The notes under the pieces: generated by a model
The model's database searches: none
What the model was told of the DNA's origin: nothing
What the model saw: the letters and a program-made list of their open reading frames with translations, nothing else
Part shown: positions 38,076 through 50,279 of the stretch, in pieces
Layout of the letters: each line of letters opens with the position of its first letter
How positions within the stretch are numbered: the stretch's first letter is position 1
NCBI RefSeq assembly: GCF_027409185.1
Contig: NC_084463.1
Coordinates: 52,880,907-52,944,906 of the forward strand
Reading direction: 5' to 3'
DNA from: Cynocephalus volans
Lineage: Eukaryota; Chordata; Mammalia; Dermoptera; Cynocephalidae
DNA length: 64,000 bases
Translations under genes and position numbers: made by a program

Positions 38076-38079
38076 AAAG
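37989..38079. repeat. (AAAG)n microsatellite
   Basis: An A-run followed by about 19 AAAG units. It leaves KKERKKER-type open frames on one strand and FFLSFFLS on the other, which are not genes. The preceding ccagccacc plus A-run may be the worn tail of a SINE. Confidence 0.97.
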
Positions 38080-38099
38080 AGAAAAAGGAAATCAAAAAG

Positions 38100-40894
38100 G
38101 AAAGAAATCAACAATATACTGGCTTTTGAAGAATTTCTTAATTTCATCATTTTTAAAAATCAACATTAGGGTTGAGCTAAATTGGTAAATTCCTGTATTG
38201 GTGCTGCCCGGATTACAGATGAGGCTGTAGGCACCTTGTGTTTTGACTAAGGCTGGTTGGTTCAAGATGGATTCACTAACATGTCCTGTGGTTTGTGGTG
38301 GCTCTTGGCCACCCCTTGTGTCTCCAACAGGATAGTCCTGTTTTCATCCAACTATGACAGTGTCCAAGAAGACAAGCCCCAGTGGCAAGAAATTTTTAAA
38401 CCTATGTTTGCATCACATTTACTGATGTCCTTTTGGCCAAAGTAAGTCCAATGACAAAGTTCAAGATATTGACAGAGGAGACCATATAAGGCTGTGGATA
38501 CCTGGAGGCTTGTCATTTGGAACAATTGCTGGAAGAGTGCACCAGAAGAAATATACATGTTTATGTTTTTTCCTACATAATATTGGATGAAAAATGTTGA
38601 ATTTCAAGTTCATATCTTCCAGAAAATTTAGGTCTATAAAAGCTAGAGGTGCTGTAGAGGAAACACTCATATGGAATCCCTTGTCCTATCCCATATTAGC
38701 AGGAAAATAGATCATACAGCCAAAGTGCATTTTTATAACATTAAGTTTAGTGCAGATGTAATGTTGCTTCCTCTAGTTTAAATGATTTAGTTCATTGAGT
38801 TTACACGATCTAGTTTAAATGATTTAATTATTCCTTTAGAGAACAGTAACTATTGCTAAATCACTAGGAAATCCATGTCTTATTAACTCAAAAATAAGTT
38901 GTGTCTAGTCTGTACTAATAATTCACTTGTGGGTTTATCTTCAGTTGTGTCCAAGAGCAACAACAAATGAATAAATTTTAATTAGTTATTTGTTAAATTA
39001 TTACTTATGTTGTTTTGCTTACATTATATCTAATAAGCTTTATGGGGTCAATAAATTGAAAAAAGAAAAAATTAGAAATAATTAAAACTCAGCTTCAGAG
39101 AAATGTGCATGAATAAGGGAAAGTTGGCATGCATGTATAGGCAGGTTATGAAACCCCGGAGTCACATAAGTTGAGTATAAATTTGTCTCTGGTCTTCTGA
39201 TGTCCTCACCAAAAGACACACATAATTAATACATGATTAGGATGGAATCTGAAAAGACAGTATGCTCAAGTCTCATGGGAAATCAAGACTTGCTGACACC
39301 AAAATCTGAAACACTGTCTTCATTGATCATATAGACAATGGTAGTGGAAAGCTTTTCACTACCAGCCTGGAAATAAACATTTTCAATGTAGACAGGTGGA
39401 CACAGCTACCTAGTACTACGTCAAAACTCACCTTAAAGGTTTTCTGGGGATGTTAAAATACTGTGCTCCCAGACAGCTTTTGAAAGCCTGTACTTGATTC
39501 AGATAAAACCTGGAGTGTTTGGAGGACTGAGCTGACCACAGGTCTTTAAGTAACTCTCCACACATTTCTCTCATTTCATCTCTACATGCACGTTGTACAG
39601 CACACTGTTCAAAGTTATATTTTCTGGCAAATATTCCCAGAGCTAATTTATTTAAATTTTAACCCATTCAATGTAATCTTAGCTCAGTTTTTCAAAAGCT
39701 CCCAAATACCCTAAACAATATTAAATCTAAATATTATTTTCTAGTCTTTGCCTAACTTGAATCTTCTGCTATATTGGGAAACACTGTCTATGATCTGCTC
39801 CTGGAAATTCTTCTCTCTTTGTTTATGTCATTGCCTCTTTGATGATTTTTTGTTTGTTTCTCAGTTTTTTTTCTCTTTTACTTCTTATTATAGCTCAACC
39901 AAGAGCTTCATCCTGCACCCAATCTTTTCACTTTGCAATTCTCCTTGGCTGATGTAGTCCTCTCTGGTTTGCACTCTTATTTGTCTATATCTTGCATATT
40001 TTCTCCAGACATTAGACCTTAGATTGAACTCTCTGTTGGATGCTTCTTTGTATCTATCCAAAAGTCATATAAAGCTCAACAAATCAAAAAATCAAAAAGG
40101 AAAATCACATTCTTTCTTTCCTTACTTATGCTATCACTGTCATTCAGCCAGTGAACCCAACTCACTGTCAGAGAGTAAATAAGACCAATGCCATTTTGTG
40201 CCCAACTTGCCCCGTTGACGGCTTATACACATTTCTTCCCTTCACAGACCAGTTACACCTTAACCTTAGGGCCAATATAAAGAGATCATAGGTTTCTGGG
40301 ACTGAGTAATTTATTCCAGGAGGTGGCATCAGTGTTCTTAGCATACACATCACAAGACACCCCCCTCACCCTCCACCTCATGCATTACAAGACACCTGGT
40401 GAATGGTATTCACCTTATTTTTCTTATAATGTTTCTTTGTCATTATTCCTAGTAACAGGGACTTTTGCTATATAAACATTGTGTAGCATGCAGAGTAGAG
40501 AGGGCCTTTCTGCTGATGTCTGATTCTTCACTGCATCCAGCTTCCTTGTCTGTAAGTCAACCTGATTCATAAATATGTCTGATTACCAAATGGACCTACC
40601 TGCTTTCTTCTTCAGTCTCAATGTACATTCTCAACTTGGAGGGCACATATTTTAACCTCCTTCTCAAACATTCACCAAAAAGAGATATTCCTCTGAAATC
40701 CTTTTTATTTTATTTGTTCAGCTCTAATCTCATCTAGTGTCAAGTTCTGTACTTTTGTCTGTATTTTTCATCCCATTCTAATGTCTTCATTCTACTGTTT
40801 GATATACAGAGCCAATATTAACAGGTAAGATTTGGTGCTTACAAATGAATACCATAACCATGTAATCTTCTTTGGCCAAATACTCTTCCACTGG
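38100..40894. other. Unassigned intergenic sequence
   Basis: Contains a spaced direct repeat, tctagtttaaatgattta, at about 38774 and 38810, and short open frames only. No gene is supported. Confidence 0.42.
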
Positions 40895-41309
40895 TGTAAT
40901 GGACTGAATTTTCTAAAACTCCCTGAAGCTTGAAATGTGTCCCCCAAGTTTTATGTATTAGAAACTTAACCCCTCTGTGACTGTTGGGAGGTTGGGAAAT
41001 CCTATTATGGTAATTGAAAGGTGGAGTCTTGAAGAGGTGATTGGATTGTAGGACCAGTTAGTAGTGAATGGGTTAAAAATGGTGGTCAGGGGTGTGGCTC
41101 TGAGGGCTTTAAAAGAAGAAGAGAGTCTGTCTCTCTCTTGCTCTCTCTGCTTAAACCATTTTGCAAAGTGAGACCCCTGGGTCAAGGTGTCTCCACCAGA
41201 TGGACTTTGGACTTCCCAGCCTCAGAAACTAAGCAATAAATGTCATTTTTCTTTATAAATCACCCAGTTTCAGGTATTTTGTTATAAGCAACACAAACAG
41301 ACTAATACA
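40895..41309 (+). mobile_element. MaLR solo LTR, second plus-strand copy
   Basis: Starts tgtaatggactgaatt and ends cacaaacagactaataca. Internal blocks taattgaaaggtggagtctt and gaagaggtgattggat are shared with the LTR at 36400. It has a CT-rich part at 41128-41150 and AATAAATG near 41235. Flanks actgg (40890-40894) and actga (41310-41314) resemble a 5-bp target duplication. It abuts the ERV integrase remnant. Confidence 0.85.
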
Positions 41310-41315
41310 ACTGAT

Positions 41316-41794
41316 ATTGCTTAATTTATTTTTCTCCCTGTTTTGGACAAATCAATTGTCTCCTTTCGAGATAATGAGTGGAAGCTTCATGCACTTAGAA
41401 CAAGCAGAAAGGGGCTCTTGTATGCTAAAAGGGGGCTTTTTACTTTGCTGGCAAAGCCTAATAAATTTTACTAAAAGAAACATTAAGTTAGTCAGGAAGT
41501 CTGTGCATTCTCAAGAGACAAAGATCAAAAACATGATGACTTAGAGCCTGGAGACTTTATTTATTCAAAGTAATATCAAATAAATAATTCCCTCCATCCA
41601 CATTGGAAGGGATTATGTCAGGTATGGATAACTATTTGGGAGCAGCTAAACTTAAAGGCATTAACTCATGGACTCATGTTTCTTATTTCAAAAAGGCAAG
41701 TTCACCTGAGTGGACTCCTTCCATCACTGGGGATGTTCTGATAAAGATAACTCAGAAAAAAAATACCTCTCTTTTAACCAGAACAAGCAAATGA
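41316..41794 (+). pseudogene. Class I ERV pol remnant, integrase C-terminal part
   Basis: Two plus-strand open stretches (41317-41544 and 41603-41794) look like the end of a gammaretrovirus-like integrase. The first has an LSPFEIMSG motif, the conserved block after the catalytic core; the second has a W-H-x-S-x-x-K-K-A pattern of the C-terminal domain. Stops and a frameshift separate them. Integrase joins viral DNA to the host genome; this piece lacks the D,D,E core. Upstream pol is not seen; the MaLR LTR at 40895-41309 borders it. It is followed in the right order by env-like sequence. Confidence 0.55.
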
Positions 41795-42099
41795 AATCTG
41801 GGTATACTGCTTATCTCCAAATTCTCAACCATGTCTCTTTAAGAACTTAGATTTAATAAGTAATTACACATATTTTATAATTGCTATTTTTGTACTTTTA
41901 GAAATTTTATGTCTCCTACATATTTTGTTTCATGTAAATGTAAGCCCTTGTAGTTTTTAGAATTTGGGGGTTAACTTGGGAATATTTGTACTCTTAGGTC
42001 TTTGCCAGACTATGGGACTCATCACCTTGATAAAACCTTAAAAAGACCCCCCACTTAATTTTGTATCCTCAGGTTTTTATCCCCCAGTCTTTGGCATGG

Positions 42100-42695
42100 C
42101 AAGACAATACATCAGTCTGACTAACTCAGTGTGTAGCTGACGGAGGAAATTTGACTGATTGCTGGATATGTCACATTATTACTAGGTCTTTTTATGACTA
42201 ATATATGCCACTAGAGTTACCTGCCACTAATTTTACAGATGTACCTTATGTTACCTCTTATATGCAAGAAAAACCACAATACTTCTGTGTCAGGCTTCAA
42301 TCCATTTCAAACTATATGCCTTGTTTCCCCAGGCCCGACTTTTAAACCAATCCTCACACCTAAGCCAGCCCAATTTTATTCTCATTAGAAATATGTATTA
42401 AGAAATTGAACAACAAATACTTATTATACCAACTACTTCATTCAGTACGTTATTATGTAAATGGATTTAGAAAGAAAGTAAAGGATAAGATCCATAGTTT
42501 AATTTAGTGTTATCAAACCTTCCCTTGAAGCAATCATTTAATGAAAACACCCTCTAAGAAACTACATGTGCCCCTTCAAAGCACATTTTTGTATGTTGCA
42601 TTGGTAAAAATTCCCTAATTCGAGGTTGGGCTTATCAATGTCTTTATAGTTGCCAAAAGAAAGGGTATGCCTATTAGGACACATCATATCCTTTT
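42100..42695 (+). pseudogene. Class I ERV env remnant, surface-unit part
   Basis: Plus-strand translation around 42150-42340 gives a mostly open stretch with one stop and a CWIC motif, the form of the CWxC motif of gamma-type envelope surface units. A block near 42640-42680 (LPKERVCLLGH) fits the region before the surface/transmembrane boundary of such proteins, in a shifted frame. The envelope surface unit binds receptors; this copy is broken by stops and frameshifts and could not be made. L1 E interrupts it from about 42700. The order pol then env supports the call; sequence searches would be needed to place it in a named family. Confidence 0.5.
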
Positions 42696-42699
42696 AATT

Positions 42700-43560
42700 C
42701 TTACATAAGACATTTTTCAAAGGAAGACATACAAATGGCCAACATGTACATGAAAAATTCTCAACATCACTAGTCATCAGGGAAATGCAAATTAAAAATA
42801 CATTCAGATACCACCTCACCCCAGTCAGACTGGCTATAATAAAGACAGTGAATAACAAATGCTGGTGAGGTAGTGGATAGAATTGAACACTCCTACACTG
42901 TTGGTGGGACTGTAAATTAGTACAACCACTATGGAAAACAGTATGGAGGTTTCTCAAACTACTACAGATAGATCTTTCATATGATCCAGCAATCCAACTC
43001 CTGGGTATATACCCACAGGAATGGAAATCATCATGTCAAAGGAATATCTGCACTTTCATGTTCATTGCAACTCTGTTTACAATAGCCAAGACACGGAAAG
43101 AACTAAAAGTCCATCAATGGATGATTGGATAAGAAAACTGTGGTATGTATACACCATGGAATTCTACTCTGCCATAAAAAGAATGAAATTCTCCCATTTG
43201 CAACAACATGTATGTGCATGGAGAAACTTATGTTGATTGAAATAAGCAAAGCACAGAGGGATAAATACCGCATGTGCTCCCTCATATGTGGGAGCTAAGA
43301 GAGAAAGAATGAAGGAGAGAAAGACCACAGTAGTGTACTGGACATGCAGAGGGAGAGAACATTCCCTGGGCTACAAAGTTGGGGGGAACGGGGGTGAAAG
43401 AGGGAGGCTGGGTAAAATCGGGTAGGGGACACGGGGTACAAATGCAATTTGTGGTAATGGATATGCTGCCAGTGTGAATCTGGCCCTCACTTCATGGGCA
43501 AAAGGGGTGAAAATCAGCTCATGAATATTCATAACCAATTTTTTTTAAAGTGAAAAAAAA
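42700..43560 (+). mobile_element. 5'-truncated LINE-1 element E
   Basis: Plus-strand L1 3' end: ORF2 C-terminal remnant (about 42703-43240; visible antisense blocks match L1 A at 1489-2060) and 3'UTR to a tail at about 43555. The 3'UTR has the same order of blocks as L1 A and F. It sits inside the ERV env remnant. The flanks aattcttaca and aatttctaca may be a worn target duplication. Confidence 0.9.
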
Positions 43561-43565
43561 TTTCT

Positions 43566-43855
43566 ACAGGTCCACCATTTTTCTCATTATCTATTAAAGT
43601 TCAAATGTGCTACATTAGCAAGATATAATGTTCACGTTGTTCAAAGAATATTGGGACTCTTAATACCTAGTGCAGAAGTGTATGTCAACAAAGATGTAAT
43701 TTGAAACCCATATGCTATCATTGGCCAACTAGCTTAAGATACCGTCAAAAGCATTGATGCTCAAAAAAAATCACTTGTCACAGGTTGTACCAGATTAATA
43801 AAAGTGCACTAGAGTATTTGTTAGCTAAATAAATCCTGTTTCCTTTATAGATTTT
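43566..43855 (+). pseudogene. Class I ERV env remnant, transmembrane-unit part
   Basis: After L1 E, plus-strand frames give fragments that fit the heptad region of a retroviral transmembrane unit, ending in an open NKSALEYLL-like block near 43798-43830, the pattern that precedes the immunosuppressive-type/CX6C region. The remainder of that region and the membrane span are not seen. Several stops and a frameshift break it. The fit is by eye and moderate at best; its place after the surface-unit remnant is the main support. Confidence 0.4.
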
Positions 43856-43859
43856 CTAA

Positions 43860-44234
43860 ATTGTCTTTGAAAGTTGAACATTTTTCTATAGTTCATCTCT
43901 CTCCTCTCATATTGTCTCAAAGGCAAAGAAGACCACATAGCACTTTGTGTTTTCTTCCCAGAAATCTCCTTAAACACATCCCTGAGATAGTGAGAGGACC
44001 TTTCAAGTTTTAATGTTATTGCAGGCAGTAGTGTTGCCAGTTATCCTCCAGCACATTATCCATGTTAATACTAAGAAGAGAAGATCAACAGGTTAGAGAG
44101 AAAAGAAAAAAACATCTAAGCAGGAAGAGGGATTACAACCCGGCACTGAGGCACTGTATCATTCAAGAGGTGCCAGGGGGATTACATTTATGGAAATTTA
44201 TTAAGATTACAGAAGAAATCTGCCAGATTATTTC
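43860..44234. other. Unassigned sequence
   Basis: No feature recognised between the ERV remnant and the SINE. Confidence 0.45.
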
Positions 44235-44245
44235 ATTGGTTAGTT

Positions 44246-44369
44246 GTTTTTGTTTTTTTTTTTTGTCTTTTTTGTGACCGGTAAGGTGATCGCAACCCTT
44301 GGCTTGGTGAGCGCACCGGCCATCCTTATATAGGATCCGAACCGGCAGCGCGAGCACCGCGGTGGCCCC
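44246..44369 (-). mobile_element. Dimeric tRNA-Ile SINE
   Basis: Antisense look on the plus strand: T-rich tail, gtgaccggtaaggtgatcgc, gccatccttatataggatcc, then ggtggcccc. A perfect 11-bp target duplication, attggttagtt, lies at 44235-44245 and 44370-44380. The inner TATATAGGATCC block shows that it is the same family as the copy at 28282. Confidence 0.93.
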
Positions 44370-44380
44370 ATTGGTTAGTT

Positions 44381-46079
44381 TAAGAAAGAAGTCTTTAATC
44401 ATAGTAAAATGGGGCATTTTTGTTCATGTGCAAGGGGAAGCTATACACAGAGTATCCTTAAAGACTATCAGTTTCCTGGTATTGTTCATTGTGGGGAGCA
44501 ACTTGATTTCTCTTAATTTCTTTGTGGGTCTCAAAGTTCATAAATAATTCCACTGAAATCAGCTTCTCCAAATGGACTCACTGATGTCATGACTGGAATA
44601 TTACTAAACTCACATCTATATACCTTTTTCTTCAGTTTCCAATAAGATTTTTCTCACTGCCCTTCAGTTCCCCTTCAGGTGTCTTGACAGACTTCTAGTT
44701 TGCACTAAAGTCTCCTTTGAGGCCCAGTCTCATAGCCAATGCCTCGTGTTGTAGCTATTTATTACTGCAGCATCCCATTTCCAGATACCAAATTTTGTTT
44801 CAGTTACTTATTCTGCTTAAAAATCCACACCCAAGAGATGGAAGATTATAAGTAATTATTACCATTTTTGATTATCTGACTTGGAAAATCTTGTAGGGTG
44901 GCTTACCTCCAGCCACTAAGTAGGGTAGCAGCTGAGAAAGATCATGTCAAAGCACAACTGGGCTTATGTTCAAGAAGGCTCACTGGTGGTTTGCAGCAGG
45001 TGCATCTGGAGATTCATGGGGGCTGTCAAAGAGCATACCAGTTCTTGGTCTTTCCATGTGGTTCTCTACCATGGTGGCAATGGGGTAGTTCTTTTAGAGT
45101 GAGAAGGGGTGAAGCCATGTTGGGAGCAAAAATCTCTTGGGCTCTAGGCATACTTAAAAGACAGTTTTTTTTTCTTAGCAGGCATTTTTCTGAGTTTCAT
45201 CTTTTCCCACAGTATTGCTGTTTTGAAGCCTGGTTATGGGCAAGATGACATTATCTACATAAATGTAAAGATGTTTTCCAGTTAGTGTGGAGCTGCAAAC
45301 TTGCCACCAGACATGCACTATGCAGAATCTGAGAATGCAAGGATGACATCAGTAAAGCTGTGTCGATGCTACCCCAAGCCAAATCAAGATCCTGCAGGAC
45401 CCTAGGATGGTGTCAAGGAGGAGAACAGAAACTGGAAAGAGACATGGCAAAACCATGTACCAAGTTTCTTGTGTGGGGTCAGCACAGCTCATGTCTCCCT
45501 CCCACCTGCTTTTCATTTCCCACATTCCATTCCCTCAATCCTCTCTTTAAATATCTCTCAGTAAATCTGAGTCTTTCAGATGGCTTTTGTATGACAATGC
45601 TCCCTCAGTTTTACCAGACACATATGTTAACCTAACATCTCTCCTCAGGTCACTGCTCTTCCTGAGTAAGAGTTGACTTCCATTTTCAACACCATTTGGG
45701 TTTTCAGTTCTTTGTTTTTGTTTGGAGGCAGGCAGCAGACTTAGGTTTGGTCAAAGATGTTTGGGAAGCACCCATCCAGTAGCTGAGTGCCCCCAATAAT
45801 AGATTTTGGTAAACCAAGACAGAAGAAGTGTTTCCTGGGTGGCTTAGCTCTCCTACTTCTGTGGAAGTGAGTCTGGGTCCAACTGCGGGTGTCAGCTGCC
45901 TTTGGTAGGTGACTCCTGAGGATGGGATTTTGTTAACTTGACCTTCTAGCAGCAGAGTAATCCACTGATTTTCCACCATTTTGTCGGTGATGGAAAGCAG
46001 CATTTAAGGTATTGAAATGTTCTGAGCTGGGTAGTCCCACTGGTACTTCTCTTTCAACACTGGTTGCTGGTAAAAGGTA
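44381..46079. other. Unassigned sequence, possibly worn LTR or retrocopy pieces
   Basis: About 45480-45620 has an LTR-like feel (CT-rich stretch, then aatatctctcagtaaatctg), but I cannot assign it. Minus-strand open frames at 45704-46121 overlap and lack family features. No gene is claimed. Confidence 0.35.
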
Positions 46080-46093
46080 ATACTGGGGTGTGA

Positions 46094-46399
46094 CAGAGGG
46101 ATAAATACCACATGAGCTCACTCATATGTGGGAGCTAAGAGAGAAAGAATGCAGGAAAGAAAGACCACAGTAGTGCCATGATCCAACAAAGGGAGGGAAT
46201 ATTCCTTGGGCTACAAATTGAAGTTGAGAGGAGAGGGAGCTGGGGAGAGAGGTTGGGGGATAATTAGAAGGGAACAAAGGGTATAAAAGTAAATTCTGGT
46301 AATGGGTATGCCCCCAGTATGAATGAGCGACCCACATCATGGGCAGGAGGGGGGACAATCAGCTTTGTAATTAATGAATATTTGTAAGAAATAAAAAAG
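46094..46399 (+). mobile_element. Short 5'-truncated LINE-1 element F
   Basis: A 306-bp L1 3' end (from the last codons through the 3'UTR and a short A-rich tail). A perfect 14-bp target duplication, atactggggtgtga, lies at 46080-46093 and 46400-46413. It matches the 3'UTRs of L1 A and E. Clean ends make it one of the clearest insertions in the window. Confidence 0.95.
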
Positions 46400-46413
46400 A
46401 TACTGGGGTGTGA

Positions 46414-48044
46414 GAAATGACTGTTCTGCAGTTTTTAAAAATTATTAAAGGTATGATTTGGGCATGAGAAATTTCTCAGGGACTAATAACCAGCTTTCTC
46501 CTTGGAGGAGTTTGTTTTGAGCTTTATCTGTTTGGATTTGAATAAGTTGTGCATTTGGGTGAGCAAGGATCTGATGACCAAAAAGAAATTTTTTTTTTTC
46601 TGAATTTCTGTTAGCTAGAGAAATAGAGATCATTACAATTTATTGAGTCTCTGGGCAGAATTTGTCTGCCGGTGTACAGAGTTCTTCAAGCATTAACCAG
46701 AAACTCACTGTTAACGGCAATCCAGCCAAGATGAGAAACAAGAGAAACTCATTAGAAAAGAATTAAGACTACTTGTGGATTTTATTTTTCTTATACAATT
46801 CAGCCAGTCCTAGCTAAGTGTGATGTTTGAGAATTTAACCCAAAACTCACTTGAAACTGAAAGATAAAAAAAACAAAAATGTCTGATTCAGACCACTATG
46901 AAAATTGCTATACCTAAGGTGTGTTCCACAGCCTGTATTGGAATTATGTATAGGAAGAAATAGTTTAGCCATGTAAAAAGGTGCCATTTTGTATGAAGTA
47001 TGATTTGGGTTCAACTCTATGTTATGAATTAGTGAGTTTGTATTACTATCTCACAACTGTATGAATATGTGTTTAGGCATGTTTACACACATGTGCATGT
47101 ATTATGTTGTATATTGTGTCTTGGAATTTGAAGAAACTTGCTCTGGTGCTCATGCTGGAAACTCCCTTTTCTCATCATTTGGGTTTTTAGCCATTTGTTG
47201 GAAGCTCCTGGCAAGGGAAATAGTTGTTGGACTTGCTGTTTTGGAAGTTCTTTTCCTTATCTTTTGAGCTTTTAGACATTTGTTTGTACCATCTGATGAG
47301 TAAGATATTTCTACCTAGTATTTTTGTTCTGCTTTTTGTGGGTGTGTCACTTTGGTTGTTTTGTTTTGTTTGCTTGTTTTGTTTTGTTGGCATTGTTTAA
47401 ATCATATGCTGAACTTTAAAAATGGGACAAAGTTTCATATATAAAATGTTCATATATGGCAGACCATTCAAAATTTCTTGCTTCCTAGGTTTTCACTAAA
47501 AATTGTGGTTATTAAAAGTTAAAAGTCTAATTAGAATGTGTAGTTCTGTAGAGATCTGTATAAAAATAAGATACGTTTTTGATGAGAAAGGAATCAGTAT
47601 GTAGGAGAAGACAGAGATGTGAAGAAAGCTAGGGATATGAAGATATAGTTCTGGTTAGGAAGGTTAAAAAGAAAAGAGAATCTATTTTGTCTGAGGATAG
47701 AGCTTTTGTAACAAGTTTTTGTCCTTAAAATGACTGACTGTTTATGAAAGAGGAAGTATAGGGCAAAATAGAATGTCCAAAGCGTGGTATGAAAATGTCT
47801 AAGTCATAATAATGGTTTCTGAAGAATTTTGTGTTATAAACTTGGATATAATTACAAGGGAATTATTTCTACATCTTTCTAAAGATTGAACTTTGACATT
47901 AAAAATATACAGATGTAGAATTAAAATTTCTCTATATTACAACATAGTTCTTTTGATGTAATGATCTGCGCTTAGTAAGACTTAAAGAAGTTCTGATTTT
48001 TCTCTAAAGGCATCTACAGTCAGAATCATCTAAAATACTATAAC
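46414..48044. other. Unassigned intergenic sequence
   Basis: AT-rich, with short open frames only. It ends at the left edge of the second copy of the duplicated block. Confidence 0.42.
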
Positions 48045-50159
48045 AAGTACTTTTAAACATAAATTTCAAATTACTTCAAGATCAATAGACAAAATGAAAC
48101 TTTTCCCGTACTGTAATAACAAATCTAATGGGTTTTAAAAAACTGCTAATTAAGGTCAATCAAAGCAAAGATTAATTACATAAAGTTAAATAATACAGGC
48201 AATGTTTTGTACCTTCCATTGTTGGTTCTTCACTCAAATGTTTTGTTTTTCTGATTTAAGGAAATTTTCTCTCTTAATTTGTCCATAATTTACAGCAATT
48301 TGGTAAAATATATCTTTATGAAGAAAGATGGAAATATTAGGGTTTTTAAAAACCTATTTGGTTCCTACAAAACCCAAAACTGTTTGTGAGTATCTGCATG
48401 ACTTTTATGCCAACATGTTTATTTACATAAATTAGTTTAATAAGTATTTCCCCTTTATACCAAAATACAGTGGGAAATATTGGGTAAAAAATAGAATGGA
48501 TCTTCTAAGTTCCTGACCATACTTCGTGTTGCTGTCATTTGGCCAGACTGCTGTTTCATCCCATCCCACACACCCCCACACACACCCCAGCTAAGAAGAT
48601 GACAAGCTGAATGAGCTTTTCCAGCACTGAGGGATCAATACAAAGAAAAGTACGATATTTTCAATCAGAAAATAGATCATCAATATTCCATGAGGAGTGG
48701 TTCGATCAAAAAAGGGAGAAATAATATCTTGTCTACACACAAGCAGATCTCTAAAAATATTCACAGCCTTGAAGTGGGGGCTCATGAGTTGGATGAGACA
48801 TCCTGTTCCTAAACAAAAGATTCATGTTCTTCCAATTCTCAATGTACCAATTAAAGTATACCTTGCTAACTGAGTAAGCCACCTGCTGTCAATCAACTGT
48901 TAAGACAAAAAATAAACAATTATTAAAGGTATATTTTGAGCTTTTGGTTATCAGTGTAACGTTGCCTGGCAGAATGAGTTTGGGAGTGTTCCTTTCTTTT
49001 TAATTCTTTTAAATACTGTAAGGAGGATTGGAGTTAATTCTTCTTGAAATGTTGGGTAGAATTCTCCAGTGAAGTCACCCAAGCCTGGGATTTTCCTTGT
49101 GGTGAGGCTTTTGATTACTGGTTTGACCTCCATCCTCATTACAGTTTTGTTTATATTTCTTATTTCTCTATGATTCAGAATGACAGCTTATTCGTTTCTA
49201 AGAATTTATCAGTTTTATCTAGGTTATTCAATTTTGAGAGAACTCATATTTTTTTATAATCATTTTTATTTCTGTAGCATGAGATGTAATGTCACCTATT
49301 TCATTTATTATTTTACTATTTCAGTCTCTTTTTCTTTCTTTTCTATGTTAATGTAGCTAAGAATTTGTCAATTTTATTGATTTTTTTCTAAAACCAATTC
49401 AGCATTGTTGGTTTGATTTTGCTTTTTTTTCCTAATCATTTTTTTCCTAATCATTTTGCTTTTTTCCCCCTGTTGTTTATCTATGTTCTAATCATTTTTC
49501 TGCTTGGTTTTTCACAAGTTTCTTCCTGTTTTCTAGTTTTTTGATGTCTAATGTTACATCGTTGATTTCAGATCTTTCTATTTTTAATGGAAGTTTTTCT
49601 CTTAGCACGGCTTTCTCTGCATTCTTTGAGTTTCCTCATGTATTTTTATTTCCATCTGTTTTAAGATTTTTTGGTCCACAAAAAGTGTAATTTTATTGTT
49701 TTCAGTTTAGTGGGATTATGTAGTACATCCTCTATTTCTGGCTTGTGTCACTAAGCATAATGCCCTTCAGTTACAACCATCTTGTCGGAAATAGCATGAA
49801 TTTTCTTTATTTTTAAGGCTGAATAATATTCCTCTGCCTGTATATGCCACGTGTTATCTACTCATCTGTGGGTGGCCATTTAGTTTGTTACCAATTATTG
49901 GCCTTTGTAAATAATGCTGACAGCTCTTTGAGATCCTAATATTGATTCCTTTGGAGATATATCCAGAAGGAAAATTGCTAGATTATATGGTACTTACATT
50001 TCTAATTTTTGAAGTAACTTCATGCTATTATTTGTAGTGTCTTTACCAATAAACATTCTCACTATAAGTGTACAAGCATTCTCTTTTCTCCACAGACTCA
50101 CCAACACTAGTTATCTACTGTCTATTTGATAATTGTCATCATAATAGGCTTCAGGTAAT
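48045..50159. repeat. 2.1-kb duplicated block, copy 2
   Basis: Direct counterpart of 14708-16818, almost equal in length. The non-L1 part (48045-48930) shares phrases such as aatatcttgtctacacacaa and accttgctaactgagtaagc. The rest is the same old minus-strand L1 composite. Here the old L1 continues past the block to 50263 and resumes at 58106 after the L1 D insertion. Confidence 0.8.
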
Positions 50160-50263
50160 ATCTCATTTTGTTTTTGATATTCATTTTCCTGGCAATTAGT
50201 GATGCTGAGAACATTTTGAGATATATGTTGGCCCTTTGTATGTATTGCTTTTTTTCTTTTTAG
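48935..50263 (-). mobile_element. Old L1 fragments (copy 2), host of L1 D
   Basis: Decayed minus-strand ORF2 pieces, matching those at 15600-16818. The final part (50200-50279) reads into the common ORF2 sequence containing aaatgtctattctcaa, where L1 D inserted; the sequence resumes at 58090. Confidence 0.75.
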
Positions 50264-50279
50264 AAATGTCTATTCTCAA

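Noticed and set aside
37981-38090. CRISPR-like or other short repeat array
   Set aside because: It is a plain AAAG microsatellite with no spacers; Lys/Arg/Glu and Phe/Leu/Ser open frames there are artefacts.
38770-38830. Spaced direct repeat tctagtttaaatgattta as a regulatory site
   Set aside because: Two copies about 36 bp apart in AT-rich DNA, with no further support.
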